Shown here piece by piece: positions 50,014 through 63,189 of a stretch of 64,000 bases of DNA. The notes beneath the pieces are model-generated. The model made no database searches and had not been told where the DNA came from. It was given only the letters and a program-made list of their open reading frames with translations. The stretch's first letter is position 1. Every line of letters begins with the position of its first letter. The stretch comes from Liriodendron chinense (Eukaryota > Streptophyta > Magnoliopsida > Magnoliales > Magnoliaceae), in NCBI GenBank assembly GCA_003013855.2, contig PVNU02000935.1, positions 868,001 to 932,000 on the forward strand, given 5' to 3'. Position numbers and translations under genes: made by a program.

Positions 50014-50449
50014 GGATCCCTGAGTGTGGGGCCCACCTTGATGTATGTAACTTACATCCACTCCGCCCATCCGTTTTGACAGCTTATTTATGTTATGATC
50101 ACAAAAATGAAGCAGATTCAAATCTCAGGTGGACCACACCGCAGGAAACAGTGGTGATTGACTATTGAAAACTTGTTGTGGGCCACAAAAGTTTTGGATC
50201 AAGCTGATATTTGTGTGGTCCCTTCGTCCAGGTCTTTGTGACCTGATCAACAGGTTGGATGGTAAATACACATTCTAGTGGCTCCAAAGAAGTTCTTAAT
50301 GGTTAGTATTTAATCACTACTGTTGCGGTCTATCTAAGATTTGTATTTTGTTCATTTTTTAATTATACATTAAAATGAGGTGTTAAAAATGATGGATGGC
50401 ATGGATTTAAGTCATACAGATAAAGGTGGGCTCCACAGTCAAGGATTCG
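50014..50449. mobile_element. Foldback MITE, GGCCCACC family (copy 5)
   Basis: Left GGATCCCTGAGTGTGGGGCC pairs with right GGGCTCCACAGTCAAGGATTC. Internal marks are GGTGGACCACACCGC, CCAACCTGTTGATCAGG in reverse and a GCGGTCTATCTAAG half. It lies about 360 bp upstream of VHA-c. Confidence 0.65.
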
Positions 50450-50559
50450 AGATTATGGGTCTAGTTTAGATGTATGATGAATCAAAACTATCACAATGGT
50501 GTATGTTTATCTGAAAATGAGAGATGAAAAATATCCTATGATTGTTTAGTAATCAGAGG

Positions 50560-52774
50560 TTAGGATTGTTCAAGTTAGCTGATTATGAGATTGTGTCTCA
50601 GCAACAATAAATTCCAGACTAGATGCATCATAAACCAAAATTAAAAATTATCTGGTTCGGATCAAGATGTTTAATGGGGTGGAGCATATTTTGATTAATA
50701 TGAGGCATGTTCCGGACCTTAAGAAGAATCTAATATCTTTGGGAGTTCTAAATGCACTTAGGTGCAAATTCATCAATTATGAAGGGGTCCTTAAGTTTTC
50801 GAAATGGGTACTCACGGTTATAAAGGTATAAAGGAGCGAAAAATTTTACAAGTTTATTGAGAATACTATATCAGGTGGAGCTGCAGCATCTAGAGCGGAG
50901 TTCACGTCGGCACGTTTGTGGCATGCGCGCCTAGGCCACATAAGCGAGCGAGGTATGAAAGTACTTCTCGATCATCGTTTAATTCTTAGTTTTAAAAGTT
51001 TTGATTCAGATATAAGTAAGCATTAAATATATAAGAAACAATCAAGAATATCATTTAAAACCGGGAAGCATGTTAGCAAAGGTTAGTTGGACTATATGCA
51101 TTTGGATGGATAATGTTATCGCATGTTGTTTCTAGAGGAGTTTTGTCATCATTTATTACATTCATTGAAGACTTCTCTAAGAATGTTTGGATTTACTTTC
51201 TGAAGTATAAATCCGATGTTTTCTCCACTTTCAAAACTTGGAAGGTAATGATTGAAAATCAAGCAGGCGAAAAGTAAAAATTCTAAGGACAAATAACAAT
51301 GGTGAATTTACTTTAAAAAATTTTAATCATTGCTGCAAGAGTAAGGGGATAGTGAAGTACAACACAGTAAGGCATACATCAGAGTAGAATGGTGTGGCTA
51401 AACCTATGAACCAGACTCTTTTAGAAAGGGTCCGTAATATGTTGAGTAATTCTGGGTTGGGCAAGAAGCTATGGACTGAAGCCGTCGTCTCTATGGCTTA
51501 CTATTTGGTAAATCGATCTTCCTCTAGAGCTATTGATTGTAAAATTTCATAAGAAGTATGGAGTGGTTAGGTAGTTGATTAGTCGGGGTTGCAAATATTT
51601 GGTTGTGATGCTTCCTCTCATGTACCGTCAGTTGAGAGAGATAAGCTAGACCAAAGGACTAAGAAATGTACTTTTGTCAGCTATGGTGATGGGGTGAAAG
51701 GTTACAGATTGTATGACTGGATTTTATGAAAAATCATATTTAACCGGGATGTCATGTTTAATGAAGGTTCCTTATCTCGGAAGGATGACCACAAGGAAGT
51801 AGAAAAATTAGTTATTGATATTGAAACAGACGGGTGAAACACTTGAAGAATCTAAGCTTCAGGTAGAGGTATAGGAAAAGGTGAAGCAGCCAGCTGTCAG
51901 GAAATCCACAAAGCAATTACAAGTTACTGTTGAGATACGTGGATGACTCAAACGTTACATTTACTCTTATTATAGATGAGGGGGATCCGTTTACTTTTCA
52001 AGAAGCATTAAAAGATAGAGATAAAGAAAAGTGAATAACAGCGATGTATGATAAGATGGACTCTCTCTATAAAAATCAAACATGGGAGCTAGTGAAGCTA
52101 CTCGTTGAGCGGAAAGTAATCGGTTGTTAGTGGATTTACCGGAAGAATCTAGATAGGTACAAGGCCAGATTGGTAGCGAGGCATTATGCTCAAAAGGAGG
52201 GTATTAACTTCAATGAGATATTCACTCTAGCGGTAAACAAATTATCTATCAGATTTATATCAACTTCAGTTGCCCAATACAATATGGAACGGGAATAGTT
52301 AAATGTGAAAATTACATTTCTACATGAAAAATTAGAAGAGTGGATCAACATGAAGCAACATGAAAGGTTCGAGGTATAGGGAAGAAGAATTCAGTTTTTA
52401 AGTTAAAGAGGTTGTTGTACAACCCGAAACAGTTGCCTAGGCAGTGGTACAAGAAATTCAATTCTTTCATGTTAAGCTAATGATTTATTAGAAATGAATT
52501 CGATCATTATGTCTATTTTAGAGTACTGAGTGATAGAAAATTCATTATTCTAGTGTTGTATGTTGATGATATGCTTATCGTTAGTTATAGCAAATCTGAA
52601 ATCAATATATGAAGGTTCAATCATCTAGGACATTTGAGATAAAAGATAAGAGGGCTGTAAAAAAGATTCTAGGCATTCATATGTACAGAGATAGAAAAAG
52701 AGCAGGCTATGGTTACCTTAGGAATAATATCTTGAAAATGTCTAAGTCAAGTTTGGACTGAAAAAGACAAAACC
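50560..52774 (+). pseudogene. Ty1/Copia polyprotein, decayed, cut by an LTR-like insertion
   Basis: In shifting frames it reads VEHILINMRHVPDLKKNLIS and LWHARLGHISERGMK (gag-pre-integrase), FLKYKSDVFSTFKTWK and LGKKLWTEAV (integrase), then YKARLVARHYAQKEGINFNE and LYVDDMLIV (reverse transcriptase, catalytic YVDD kept). It stops at ILGIHMYRDRKR plus a few residues, where TGTAACGCCCC begins at 52775. Gag, LTRs and RNase H are absent. Confidence 0.85.
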
Positions 52775-53965
52775 TGTAACGCCCCGAATTTACCATAATT
52801 ATTTTAAAATTTTCTGAAATTTATTTCTATTTTTTTATATTAAATACCGGCCATTGATATTAAAATTCAAATAATGGGACATCCGTAGGAGATCATATGG
52901 AGTACCCTTTATTAAAGTTGTTTAGAATGACCTCATTAACAATGTAGAAGAGTTAGATTTCGTTAAACTCAAATATTTACAAAAATTACGAAAATACCAT
53001 TAGTTAAACTTAAGTTAAGAAGCCATTTTTAAGTATTATAGTTTCTGACGATCACTTTCACGCAAAATCCTGGATTTGAGCTTTTGGACACATATTAACC
53101 ATACACATCAAATTTCAGCCCTTAAATCATAGTAGAAGTGGTCCAACTGTCAAATCAGCCCTTAACCCTTGATTTTTATGTCCATCGAGTGAGGAAAGTA
53201 GATGGTTAGTCGTAGTCGAATATTTCTCTTCATATGAGTGACTTGGATCGTCTTTATCATGGACCAATAGTGTGATTTGATTGCCCCACATTGATAAGCC
53301 TCTTTCTTATGTGCGAAGTTATCCGGTTCTAGAAATTAACGAGTTACCAACTCTTCTCAAATTTGAACCTTTTAATTTACCCACTTCTCACCATCAATCG
53401 CTTCTCAAATTTGGACCACCTATTATACTCATATGACTACGAGTTTACACAAAATTTGGACCCCGATCTACAATCCTACACTATTGAACCACAAAGCCAG
53501 CCCCTTCCTTTTCCGCAAAAAGTTGAAATTTCAAATCTAGGCATTCCTCACCATCAATCAACTACTAAACTTTGTACAGTTGTGTTGCCTATCATGACTA
53601 CATATTTTTTCAAAAATTTGGGCCCTGATCATCAAGCGTAGACCATTAATTGAGATATAGCCCATTTTAGCACCCGTTAGGCCATTTTTAAGAATCGGCC
53701 AATCTAGAATGTGGATCATTAAGAAATTTACGTATTCTGACTCTACTCTTCGAGCTTGATAAGATGAACGGATTGGAATTGATCAAAGATCATCAGAATA
53801 TTAAGATTTGAGAAACCCACCTCGAGAGGTTGTTACACAAGACCTCGCGTGCACATCCCTCTCCATATTTCTACTACGCACCTCCAAACCGTAATTCCAA
53901 CCCTACCTCTATATATAGGGCCTCTCTTAGCCAAAGGTGACCCCCACCCACGAATTTGAGAGAGG

Positions 53966-54023
<58 letters not shown>

Positions 54024-55516
54024 TAAGAGAGAGAGGGAGTACCATCTTACTATTATTTCATCATCTTATATTTCTAATTAGTCGAAGATCATAAGGTAAG
54101 AACTCCTTTAAGATTGGATTAATAATTTCATGTTTGTAGGTTGATAATTCTTATGTGTTTTTGTTTACATGTGTTTATTTATTCTCTCCTTAGTTAGCTA
54201 TATATGTATACTTTTAGATACTTTTTCCATCTCATGGTGATGAGGATATTCATTGGACTTAGAGAACTAGTAAGGAATATAATTATATTTGTTGCACATA
54301 TGACATTTGCGTAACCATCTTTAAAGGGACCACCTTTCTTTCTATACTGTATAAAGAATAGTTATAATTGTCTAATGGAGATTCTTATATTGCTATATTC
54401 CTTTTATATATATGGATGGACCATAATCTGTGGTTATGAATATCGGAACACCCGGTTAAGAAGTTGTCCTAACCTGAGACGATGCTTTTAGCTTGTTCGG
54501 TTAAGTGGCCACCCTGATCTGTGGTGGTGGTATCAAGATCGCCCGATTAAGTGGTTGTTAAATCCATTTATTACTACTATTATTATTATTATTCCTAAAG
54601 CTGTTAAGGATCTCCATAAGACGATAGTTGAGTATGGTTGTTATGAAACTTAGTAGTACGGGCCGCCATCATGGGATGTGATGCGTCAGTTACGACTATT
54701 TTGATGAGTGATGAACCATAAGGAAGGATGTGGTGGTACAAAAGGTTGGTTAGACGATAAGTGGCTTGGTGTAAATTGATAATAATAATAAAGAATGGCT
54801 AATTCATGCATGTACGTGGCTCCATGTGGATGTATGGAATTGAGAATAGGTTAGAGCGTACTACTTCTCCTATACACTGTCACGTGAGGATTTGAGCTAT
54901 GAGCGTCCCGTTTCTCACGTGGTCGGGCAAAATTATGGGCTTGCGTGTCCCAAAACCCCTGGCGGCATGTCTAAGGATTCCTACGCTGGGTCATGCATTA
55001 TCATGCATTGCATTAAGAAAGAGTAATGAATGTTTTATTATGATTTTGTATGCGATTATTATTTCTAACCTTAAAGTAGTTCTTCACTATGCCGCTTTTG
55101 ACGGTGTTTTGTGAAAATAATTTAGAACATGTAGGTAACGATCCTCAGGAGCCCGAGCCTCAAGGAGACGATTATGATGGCTCGTGGGAGCAGATGGTGG
55201 AAGACGAGACCGCATAGTCATTCATAGTTCTAGTATTTATTTAGTATTTGAAATTGTAATAAGTCCCAATGGGAGGACGTAGTTATGAACATGGTGTTTG
55301 ATTGAATGATGGTTACATGGTTTGATGATTTAGTTTAGTTAATGAAATAATATATAAGTTTGGTTTCACCGTCTTGCTCATGGTTTTTGCAAATAGTATG
55401 AAATGTGCATGTTTGTGTGAAAATTATGTAAGGGGTATAGCCCCCACACATTCCAAATAACCTTGGGAATTCGGCCGTCGTGATGTACACGGGAGCCGAA
55501 ATCTTGGGGTGTTACA
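52775..55516 (+). repeat. LTR-like unit, TGTAAC...GTTACA, copy 1
   Basis: It starts TGTAACGCCCCGAATTTACC and ends TTGGGGTGTTACA. Such termini are typical of LTRs of plant Gypsy chromoviruses of the Tekay/Del kind, which can exceed 2 kb. CTATATATAG at 53910 could be its promoter, followed by a (GA)n tract at 53957-54018. No target duplication was found (AAACC against CGATG). It is read as a solo LTR or as one arm of the inverted pair with 55824-58264. Confidence 0.65.
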
Positions 55517-55519
55517 CGA

Positions 55520-55823
55520 TGAGACACAAATTCCACCACAAACACATGGCTCGCCAATGGGCATTGTGGCTCATCGATGAGACACATTGTTCTAACCTAG
55601 AACACAAGTTAATGATTTGAGGGTCGGTGTTTGGGCCCCACCTTATTGCAATGATAGTGATCCATCTCATTCCTATGGAAGGACTTTTAATTTAGTGGAG
55701 CCTAACTAAATTTGAGAGAAAAAGGCATGACATGTGGACAATATCAGAACAAACAATCTCTAAATGAACAAATTTGCTTATGGTGTTGTGTCCCATGGAG
55801 AGTTTAAGAGGTGGTGTCCCATG
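55520..55823. repeat. Spacer between the inverted LTR-like units, duplicated at 58266-58890
   Basis: ATGAGACACAAATTCCACCA is inverted relative to 58266-58326. GGTCGGTGTTTGGGCCCC to CCCATGGAGAGTTT is a direct copy of about 58696-58880. Confidence 0.65.
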
Positions 55824-58264
55824 CGGTCTCGTCTTCCACCATCTGCTCCCACGAGCCATCATAATCGTCTCCTTGAGGCTCGGGCTCCTGAGGATCGTTA
55901 CCTACATGTTCTAAATTATTTCCACAAAACACCGTCAAAAGCGGTATAGTGAAGAACTACTTTAAGGTTAGAAATAATAATCGCATAAAAAATCATAACA
56001 AAACATCCATTACTCTTTCTTAATGCAATGCATGATAATGCATGACCCAGCGAAGGAATCTTTAGACATGCCGCCAAGGGTTTTGGGACATGGAAGCCCA
56101 TAATTTTGCCCGACCACGTGAGAAACGGGACGCTCATAGCCCAAATCCTCACGTGACAGTGTATGGGAGAAGTAGGACGCTCTAGCCTATTCTCAATTCC
56201 ATACACCCACATGGAGCCACGTGCATGCATGAATTAGCCATTCTTTATTATTATTACCAATTTACACCAAGCCATTTATCGTCTAACCAACCTTTTGTAC
56301 CATCACATCCTTCCTTATGGTTCATCACTCATCAAAATAGTCGTAACCGACGCATCACATCCCAGGATGGCGGCCCGTAGTACTAAGCTTCATAACAACC
56401 ATACTCAACTATCGTCTTATGGAGATCTTTAACAACTTTAGGAATAATAATAAATATAATAATAGTAGTAGTAATAAATGGATTTAACAACCACTTAATC
56501 GGGTGATCTTGATACCACCACCACAGATCAGGGTGGCCACTTAACTGGACAAGTTAAAAGCATCGTCTCAGGTTAGGGCAACCTCTTAACCGGGTGTTCC
56601 GATATTCATCACCATAGATCAGGGTCCATCCATATGTATAAAAGAAATATAGCAATATAAGAATCTCCATTAGACAATCACAACTATTCTTTATACAGTA
56701 TAGAAAGAAAGGTGGTCCCTTTAAAGATGGTTACACAAATCTCATATGTGCAACAAACATAATTATATTCCTTACTAGTTCTCTAAGTCCAATGAATATC
56801 ATCATCACCATGAGATGGAAAAAGTATCTAAAAGCATTCATATATAGCTAACTAAGGAGAGAATAAATAAACACATGTAAAAAAAACACATAAGAATTAT
56901 CAACCTACAAACATGAAATTATTAATCCAATCTTAAAGGAGTTCTCACCTTATGATCTTCGACTTATTAGAGATATAAGATGATGAAATAATAGCAAGAT
57001 GGTACTCCTTCTCTCTCTTACCTCCCTCTCTTTCTCTTTCTCTCTCTCTCTCTCTTTCTCTTTCTTTCTCTCTCCCTCTCTCAAATTCGTTGGTGGGGGT
57101 CACCTTTGGCTAAGAGAGGCCCTATATATAGAGGTAGGGTTGGAATTAGGGTTTGGAGGTGCGTAGTAGAAATATGGAGAGGGATGTGCACGCGAGGTCT
57201 TGTGTAACAACCTCTCGAGGTGAGTTTCTCAAATCTTAATATTCTGATGATCTTTGATCAATTTCAATCCGTTCATTTTATCAAGCTCGAAGAGTAGAGT
57301 CAGAATACGTAAATTTCTTGATGATCCACATTCTAGATTGGCCGATCATTAAAAATGGCCTAACGGGTGCTAAAATGGGCTATATCTCAATTAACGGTCT
57401 ACGCTTGATGATCAGGGCCCAAATTTTTGGAAAAATATGTAGTCATGATAGGCAAACAACTGTACAAAGTTTAGTGGTTGATTAATGGTGAGGAATGCCT
57501 AGATCTGAAATTCCAACTTTTGGCGGAAAAGGAAGGGGCTGGCTTTGTGGTTCAACGGTGTAGGATTGTAGATCGGGGTCCAAATTTTGCGTAAACTCGT
57601 AGTCATATGAGTATAATGGGTGGTCCAAATTTGAGAAGCGATTGATGGTGAGAAGTGGATAAATTGAAAGGTTCAAATTTGAGAAGAGTTGGTAACTCGT
57701 TAATTTCTAGAACGGGATAACTTTGCACATAAGAAAGATGCTTATCAATGTGGGGCAATCAAATCACACTATTGGTCTATGATAAAGACAATCCAAGTCA
57801 CTCATATGAAGAGAAATATTCGACTATGACTAACCATCTACTTTCCTCACTCGATGGACATAAAAATCAAGGGTTAAGGGCTGATTTGACAATTGGACCA
57901 CTTCTATTATGATTTAAGGGCTGAAATTTGATGTGTATGGTTAATATATGTCCAAAAGCTCAAATCCAGGATTTTGCGTGAAAGTGATCGTCAGAAACTA
58001 TAATACTTAAAAATGGCATCTTAACTTAAGTTTAACTAATGGCATTTTCGTAATGTTTGCAAATATTCGAGTTTAACGAAATCTAACTCTTCTACATTGT
58101 TAATGAGGTCATTCTAAGCAACTTTAATAAAGGGTACTCCATATGATCTCCTACGGATGTCCCGTTATTTGAATTTTAATATCAATGGCCGGTATTTAAT
58201 ATAAAAAAATAGAAATAAATTTCAGAAAATTTTAAAATAATTACGGTAAATTCGGTGCGTTACA
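55824..58264 (-). repeat. LTR-like unit, copy 2, 3' truncated, inverted
   Basis: On the minus strand it starts TGTAACGCACCGAATTTACC at 58264 and follows copy 1 closely until GAGACCGCAT at 55824, losing the last 300 bases. It has lost most of the (GA)n tract. The two copies face each other and could form a 2.4-kb stem with a loop of about 600 bases. Confidence 0.75.
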
Positions 58265-58265
58265 C

Positions 58266-58690
58266 ATTGGCGAGCCACAAAGCCCATCGGCAAGCCATGT
58301 GTTTATGGTGGAATTTGTGTCTCATTAGCGAGCCACGTGTTCCATTGGAATTTATATGTGTCTCGTCAGCGAGCCATGTGTCTCATCGTCGTGCCATGCC
58401 TTCCAAGTGAGAACCTTGTATTCCACGTTGGAACAATATGTCTCATCGGTGAGCCATAGAGGCCATTGGCATGCCATGTGTTCCTTGTGGAATTTTTATC
58501 TCATTGGAGAGCCACAAAGGCCATCGGCAAGCTATGTGTTTCTTTGGTGAGCCATGTGTTTCGTTAGAATTTACGTCCCATTGGCAATCCACAGAGGCCA
58601 TTAGCGAGTCATAACCTTCAGGTGGGAACCTTGTATTCTAGGTTAGAACAATGTGTCTTATCAGCGAGCCATGTGTCTCATCGATGATCC
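58266..58690. repeat. Degenerate short repeat with GAGCCATGTGT words
   Basis: Variants of GGCGAGCCATGTGTCTCATC and TTCCATTGGAATTT recur at irregular spacing of 20-60 bases. A small piece lies at 55520-55590. Function unknown. Confidence 0.6.
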
Positions 58691-58699
58691 CCATCATGG

Positions 58700-59160
58700 T
58701 CCGGTGTTTGGGACCCTCCTTATTGCCATGATGGGGATCCATCCCATCATATGGAATGGTTTTAATTTAGTGAGGCTTGATCAATTTTGAGAGAAAAAGG
58801 CATGACAGGTGGACCACATCGAAGCAAATAGTCTCAAAATGAAGGATTTGCTCATGTTACTGTGGCCCATGGAGAGTTTGAAAGGTTACGAAGAGACCTC
58901 ACTCCGGGGGTTCATGATTGTCCGATTAGAATGAACTGTTTTTATCATTGAATGAGCGGGCCATTTCCACGTTGAGGTAGCCCATTGCCCTTACATAGAA
59001 AGACCATTTAAATTTCAAGCAACTCGTTGGCCGTACATGGTCAAGGGAAAAATGGTCCGAAGAAAATCTAAAAAGGTGTCAGGGGGCTATAATTACTGAG
59101 ATTGAGGGCAGGGGTTAATTTCATCATTTCACAAAAGGTCAGTGCAATTTTGACCAAAAA
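58700..59160. other. Intergenic stretch
   Basis: The first part repeats 55625-55815. The remainder holds no recognised feature. Confidence 0.4.
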
Positions 59161-59570
59161 TCTATGTATGTGTCTTATCCTCCATTCATGTTATTAGCTC
59201 ATTTTAGGTCATGACCCCAAAATTGAAGCATATCCAAAGCTCAAGTCTATGACAACAAAGGAAACTATGGGGATAATGATGTTCACCATTGGAACCTTCC
59301 TAAGGCCCACAATGATATTTATTCATCATCTAGACTGTTCATAAGGTCACATAGACATGAATGCAGGGAAAACACAAATATTAGCTTGAACCAAAAATTT
59401 TGTGGCCCCTAAGAAGTTTTTAATGGTAGCTATCAATTTTTACTATTTCCTATGGTATGGTTCACTTGAGCTTTGGACATGCTTCAATTTTGGGCTCATG
59501 CCCCTAAAATGAGCTGGAAAATGGATGGACAATGTGGATAAGATGCATACATCATGGTGGGCCCATAGAG
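59160..59570. mobile_element. Foldback MITE, GGCCCACC family (copy 6), decayed left end
   Basis: The right end ATGCATACATCATGGTGGGC is clear. The left end TGTATGTGTCTTATCCTCCA is its degraded partner. Internal CTATGGTATGGTTCACTTGA and TTTATTCATCATCTAGACTG match the family order. Confidence 0.55.
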
Positions 59571-60162
59571 TTTACTAATACGTTGTGGCATATTGAGTTA
59601 CTCAGCAGGCAATCCTCTAGCTAATGTTGTATTTTTTCAAATTCAAGATCGGGAGCGGATTAGCGGTTACCTTGGTAACAGCTTAGTGGGTGTTACCCTA
59701 ACCGTTTGGGGCCCAATTTGATGTCTTTTTTTATATCCACGTTGTCCATCTTCTTTACCATTGCATTTGTGGACACTATCCCAAACCTTAAGAAGATCCA
59801 AGTCTTAGGTGGACCACAACGCTAGAAAAAGTGATGTATGACCATTAAAAACATTTTGTGGGCCACAAAATTTTTGGTTGAAGCTGATCTTTGTACCTTC
59901 CCTTCATCCATGTCTTCTTGATATTATTAACAGGTTGGATTGCAAATAAACGTTACAAAAACCTTACGATAGACCCTTTGGAATTTTTAATGGTGAGGAA
60001 CTCAATCATCACTGTTTCTCGTGGTATGGTCCACCTGAGATTTGGATCTGCTTAGCTTTTGGGACCATGTTCTAAAATGGGCTAGAGAAACAGATGGATG
60101 GGGTAGATATGCAACACATCATCAAGGTGGGCCCATGGTAAGGGTAACACTCACTAAGCTAT

Positions 60163-61806
60163 TGTTGGGAACCTTGCGGAAGCACAGATCAAATAAGTAC
60201 CACACAATGCACACAAGTAATCACACATAGAAGACAATCCAGTTTTACGTGGAAAAACCCTTGCGAGAAAAAACCATGACACAAAGTGAACAACACTATG
60301 AATCTCAAAAGTTTACAAGAGATGATCAACCTACAAGCAAAGCCCCAAGAGAAAACCCAAGCTCTCTCTCTCAAAACCCTAAGAAACATATTCGATACCT
60401 TGTAAATCGATTACACCCACTTTTATAAGCTATAACCAAAAGTAGAAACAATTAGCACAAAACCATGTAAAATTGCGGTAACCATCCGTCGCTCGGTCGG
60501 GCACCTGAGACCTCCTTCGGTTCCCAACGACCAGGGGTTCGATCGCCCAAACTGCCCCAAAAACATACAGAGAGTTTTTCCATAATTCTTGAATTATATC
60601 AGTCACCCGAACTCGCCTAAAATTGTCCATAGACCAATATGCATAATTCGGGGTAGTTTCAGTCACCCAACCACTTGGTCGATCGCCCGAAACCCCCTGT
60701 ATGTGTCCATATTAAAGGCTCCACAAAAAACCTTCACTGAGGCTTCAATCACTAACTCCTCTTTCTTCGCTTCATCCATCATCTCTACTTTAATCATAGC
60801 TTCATCGCTTCTCATTCACAATGTGTCTTCATTCCTTCTTCGTCAATCCCAGAGAAGTTACACAGAACTTGAACTTCTCTGCAGGAACCACCTTGGTGAG
60901 TATATCCACTGGATTCATGCTGGTGTGAAGCTTCTCCAGAGTGAGTCAAATAAGGCAAAAGAGACATATCTCACTTTTCTTCATCTGAAGTGAGCCATGT
61001 AGGGAACAATGACCGGCTTGGACTTGTTCATCACAAACTTCACTAATACCTTTCCAAGGTATTCAGCGTGAGATAACCATAACTTATTCCTCTTACTGTC
61101 TTTGTGTATATCAATGTCGAGAACCCTCTTCGCAGCCCCTAGATCCTTAATTTCGAATGTCCTTAAAAGATCAGTCTTCAATATATCAATATCAGACATG
61201 CTATGACTAACGATAAGCATGTCATCAACATAAAGCACCAGTATAATAAACTTCCCATCACTCGGTGTTTCAAAAGAGACACAATTATCATAATCGCTCC
61301 TGAAAAAGCCCTGACTCATCATGAAGGAATCAATTTTTTTGTACCACTGCCTAGGCAACTGTTTAAGGCCATATCACGACCTCCTCAACCTGCAAACCTT
61401 GTTCTCTGCCCCTTGTATTGTATAACCTTCTAGCTACATCATGTAAATCTGCTCATCCAATTCCCCATGCAGGAAAGCCATTTTTACATTCATCTGTTCC
61501 AGCTTGAGGTCGTGTTGGGCAACCAGAGCTAACACGAACCTGATAAATACTTTCTTTACAACCAATGCGAATATCTCACTAAAGCTAACACCTTCTCGCT
61601 GAGTACATCCCTTCGTTACTAATCTAGACTTATACCTATCCCGTTTCTTTCGAAAAATTCACTTCCGAGTTCGGTCGCCCGAACTTGCCTAAAATTGTTT
61701 AGAGACCAATCTGCATAATTTAGAGCAGTTTCAATTGCCCGACCACTAGGTCGATTGCTCGAAACCCCCTGCATGTATCTAGATTGAAAGCTCCACCAAC
61801 AACTGT
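60163..61806 (-). mobile_element. Deleted Ty1/Copia element nested in MITE copy 7
   Basis: On the plus strand the left LTR runs from TGTTGGGAACCTTGCGG to about 60727. The right flank retains only the first 140-150 bases of the LTR (61655-61806, sharing GGTCGATCGCCCGAAACCCC-like sequence). Between them is a fragment of the polyprotein. One large deletion has joined the 5' LTR remnant to the reverse transcriptase. Confidence 0.7.
60846..61640 (-). pseudogene. Copia reverse transcriptase and C-terminal fragment
   Basis: Minus-strand frames read REGVSFSEIFALVVKKVFIR, FLHGELDEQIYMM, then an open 125-residue stretch 61358-60981 with RQWYKKIDSFMMSQGFF, LYVDDMLIVSHS (YVDD kept), IKDLGAAKRVLDIDIHKD and LSHAEYLGKVL. 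After a deletion, LHTSMNPVDILTKVVPAEKF at 60930-60850 is the end of RNase H. This copy is less decayed than the Copia copy at 50.5-52.8 kb. Confidence 0.85.
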
Positions 61807-62261
61807 TACCTGGGTGACACCTAATCCATTCCAATAGGATCGAAGATTGTATGGTTGACAAGGATTTTGGAACACTCTTCCATGATGCACAAACATGTTT
61901 TTATGTGGGCGAAGTATATCTCTTTGATCATTCAATGAGCTATCCATTTGTAAAATTGGGCGGAAATTGGGCCCACCGCTCATCGATCTAGATCACTTAC
62001 GAGTCTAGCACCGTTTGGTACCGTGGATTTTGGGGGATTAGAGGGGATTTAAATCCCCTAGTATGTTTGGCACATAAAGCAACTGGGTGTTTCAAATCCC
62101 CTTAAGAGGGGGTTTGAAATCCAAGGTGGAAGCTTGGCTTACATCTAAAATCCTTCCAAGAGTCGCACGTGAAACATGTGTGTCACTAGGCTACTAATCT
62201 ATGGGGCACATGGCCTATTGATCAGGGGCTGAGCTAGGATTTTCTTTTAGAGGGGGCAAGG

Positions 62262-63185
62262 CACAAGCACGAGACAACGGTGGGTGCCATTGTCCCCATT
62301 GTTTTTGTGATAGGTCCATTTGAGCTTTAAATCTACCCCATTCTTTTTATCAAGCCATGAAATGATCTCTCTAAATGGTTGGACGATGTGGATACAACAC
62401 ATACATCATGGTGGGGCCCATAGAAAAGTGAGATGGCCACTGAACCGTCAAAGCTGGACGCGGATTTGTTTAACAGGAAGTTCCTACTCTAGGAACATAG
62501 GTGGGGCCACTGTGATGTTTGTGAGAAATCCACCCTGTCCATCCATTTTGTTAGACCATTTTAGGACATGCGACAAAAAATGAGCCAGATCAAAGACTCA
62601 ACTGGGCCGAAAACATAAGGATTAAACTACCACAGTTGAAACATTCATGGGGCCACAGAAGTTTTGAATCAGCCTAATGTTTATTTTTTCAGTTCATCCA
62701 AGTAGGAATGACGTTATGAACAGTATGGATGGCATATAAACATCACTGTTGACCCCAAGAAGGTTTCAACAGTAGAAAATTCCCTACCCACCTTTTCCTT
62801 TAGTGCGGCCCACTTGAATTTGGAACCAGCTCTTTTTCGGTCTCATGTCCTAAAATGATCTCAAAAAACAGATGGACGAGGTGGATTTCTCACAAACATC
62901 ACAGTGGGACCCACCTAGGTTCCCGGCGCAAGAACTTCCTGCTAAAGGAAATTCCATCGGCCAAAGCTAATCTGCGTCCTAGATTTCCTGTCGACCTAGA
63001 CCTAGCTTGAGACGGACGGTCTCGTCAAGAGCTCTGTGGAGCCCACGGTAATCTATATATTCTATCCAAGCCGTCCATCTATTTTGAAAGGTAATTTTAC
63101 TGCTTGAGTCCAAAAAGGAGGCAGATTGAAGGCTCAAATGGACCACACCATATAAACCAATGGATTGAACTCCTGCGATTGAAAA
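62262..63185. mobile_element. Foldback MITE (copy 8), split by another MITE
   Basis: TGATAGGTCCATTTGAGCTT and ACGATGTGGATACAACACAT on the left pair with CAAATGGACCACACCATAT and ATTCTATCCAAGCCGTCCAT on the right. The order is inside out, so this may be two facing half copies. The middle is occupied by the MITE at 62450-62972. Confidence 0.5.
62450..62972. mobile_element. Foldback MITE, TTTARCAGGAAGTTC subtype (copy 9)
   Basis: Left TTTAACAGGAAGTTCCTACT through GATGTTTGTGAGAAATCCAC is nearly identical to the complement of right GTGGATTTCTCACAAACATC through AGAACTTCCTGCTAAA. Arms extend about 70 bp before diverging. No coding capacity. Confidence 0.75.
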
Positions 63186-63189
63186 CTCA

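Larger units (their letters stand above)
59661..61830. mobile_element. Foldback MITE, GGTAACAC subtype (copy 7), split by Copia
   Basis: Left GGTTACCTTGGTAACAGCTT with GTGGGTGTTACCC matches the complement of right GGGTAACACTCACTAAGCT, which continues after the Copia insertion as GTTACCTGGGTGACACC. The insertion lies between about 60163 and 61806. Confidence 0.65.

Noticed and set aside
60981..61358. Host gene on the minus strand
   Set aside because: The 125 residues are a Copia reverse transcriptase with YVDD, flanked by LTR remains.
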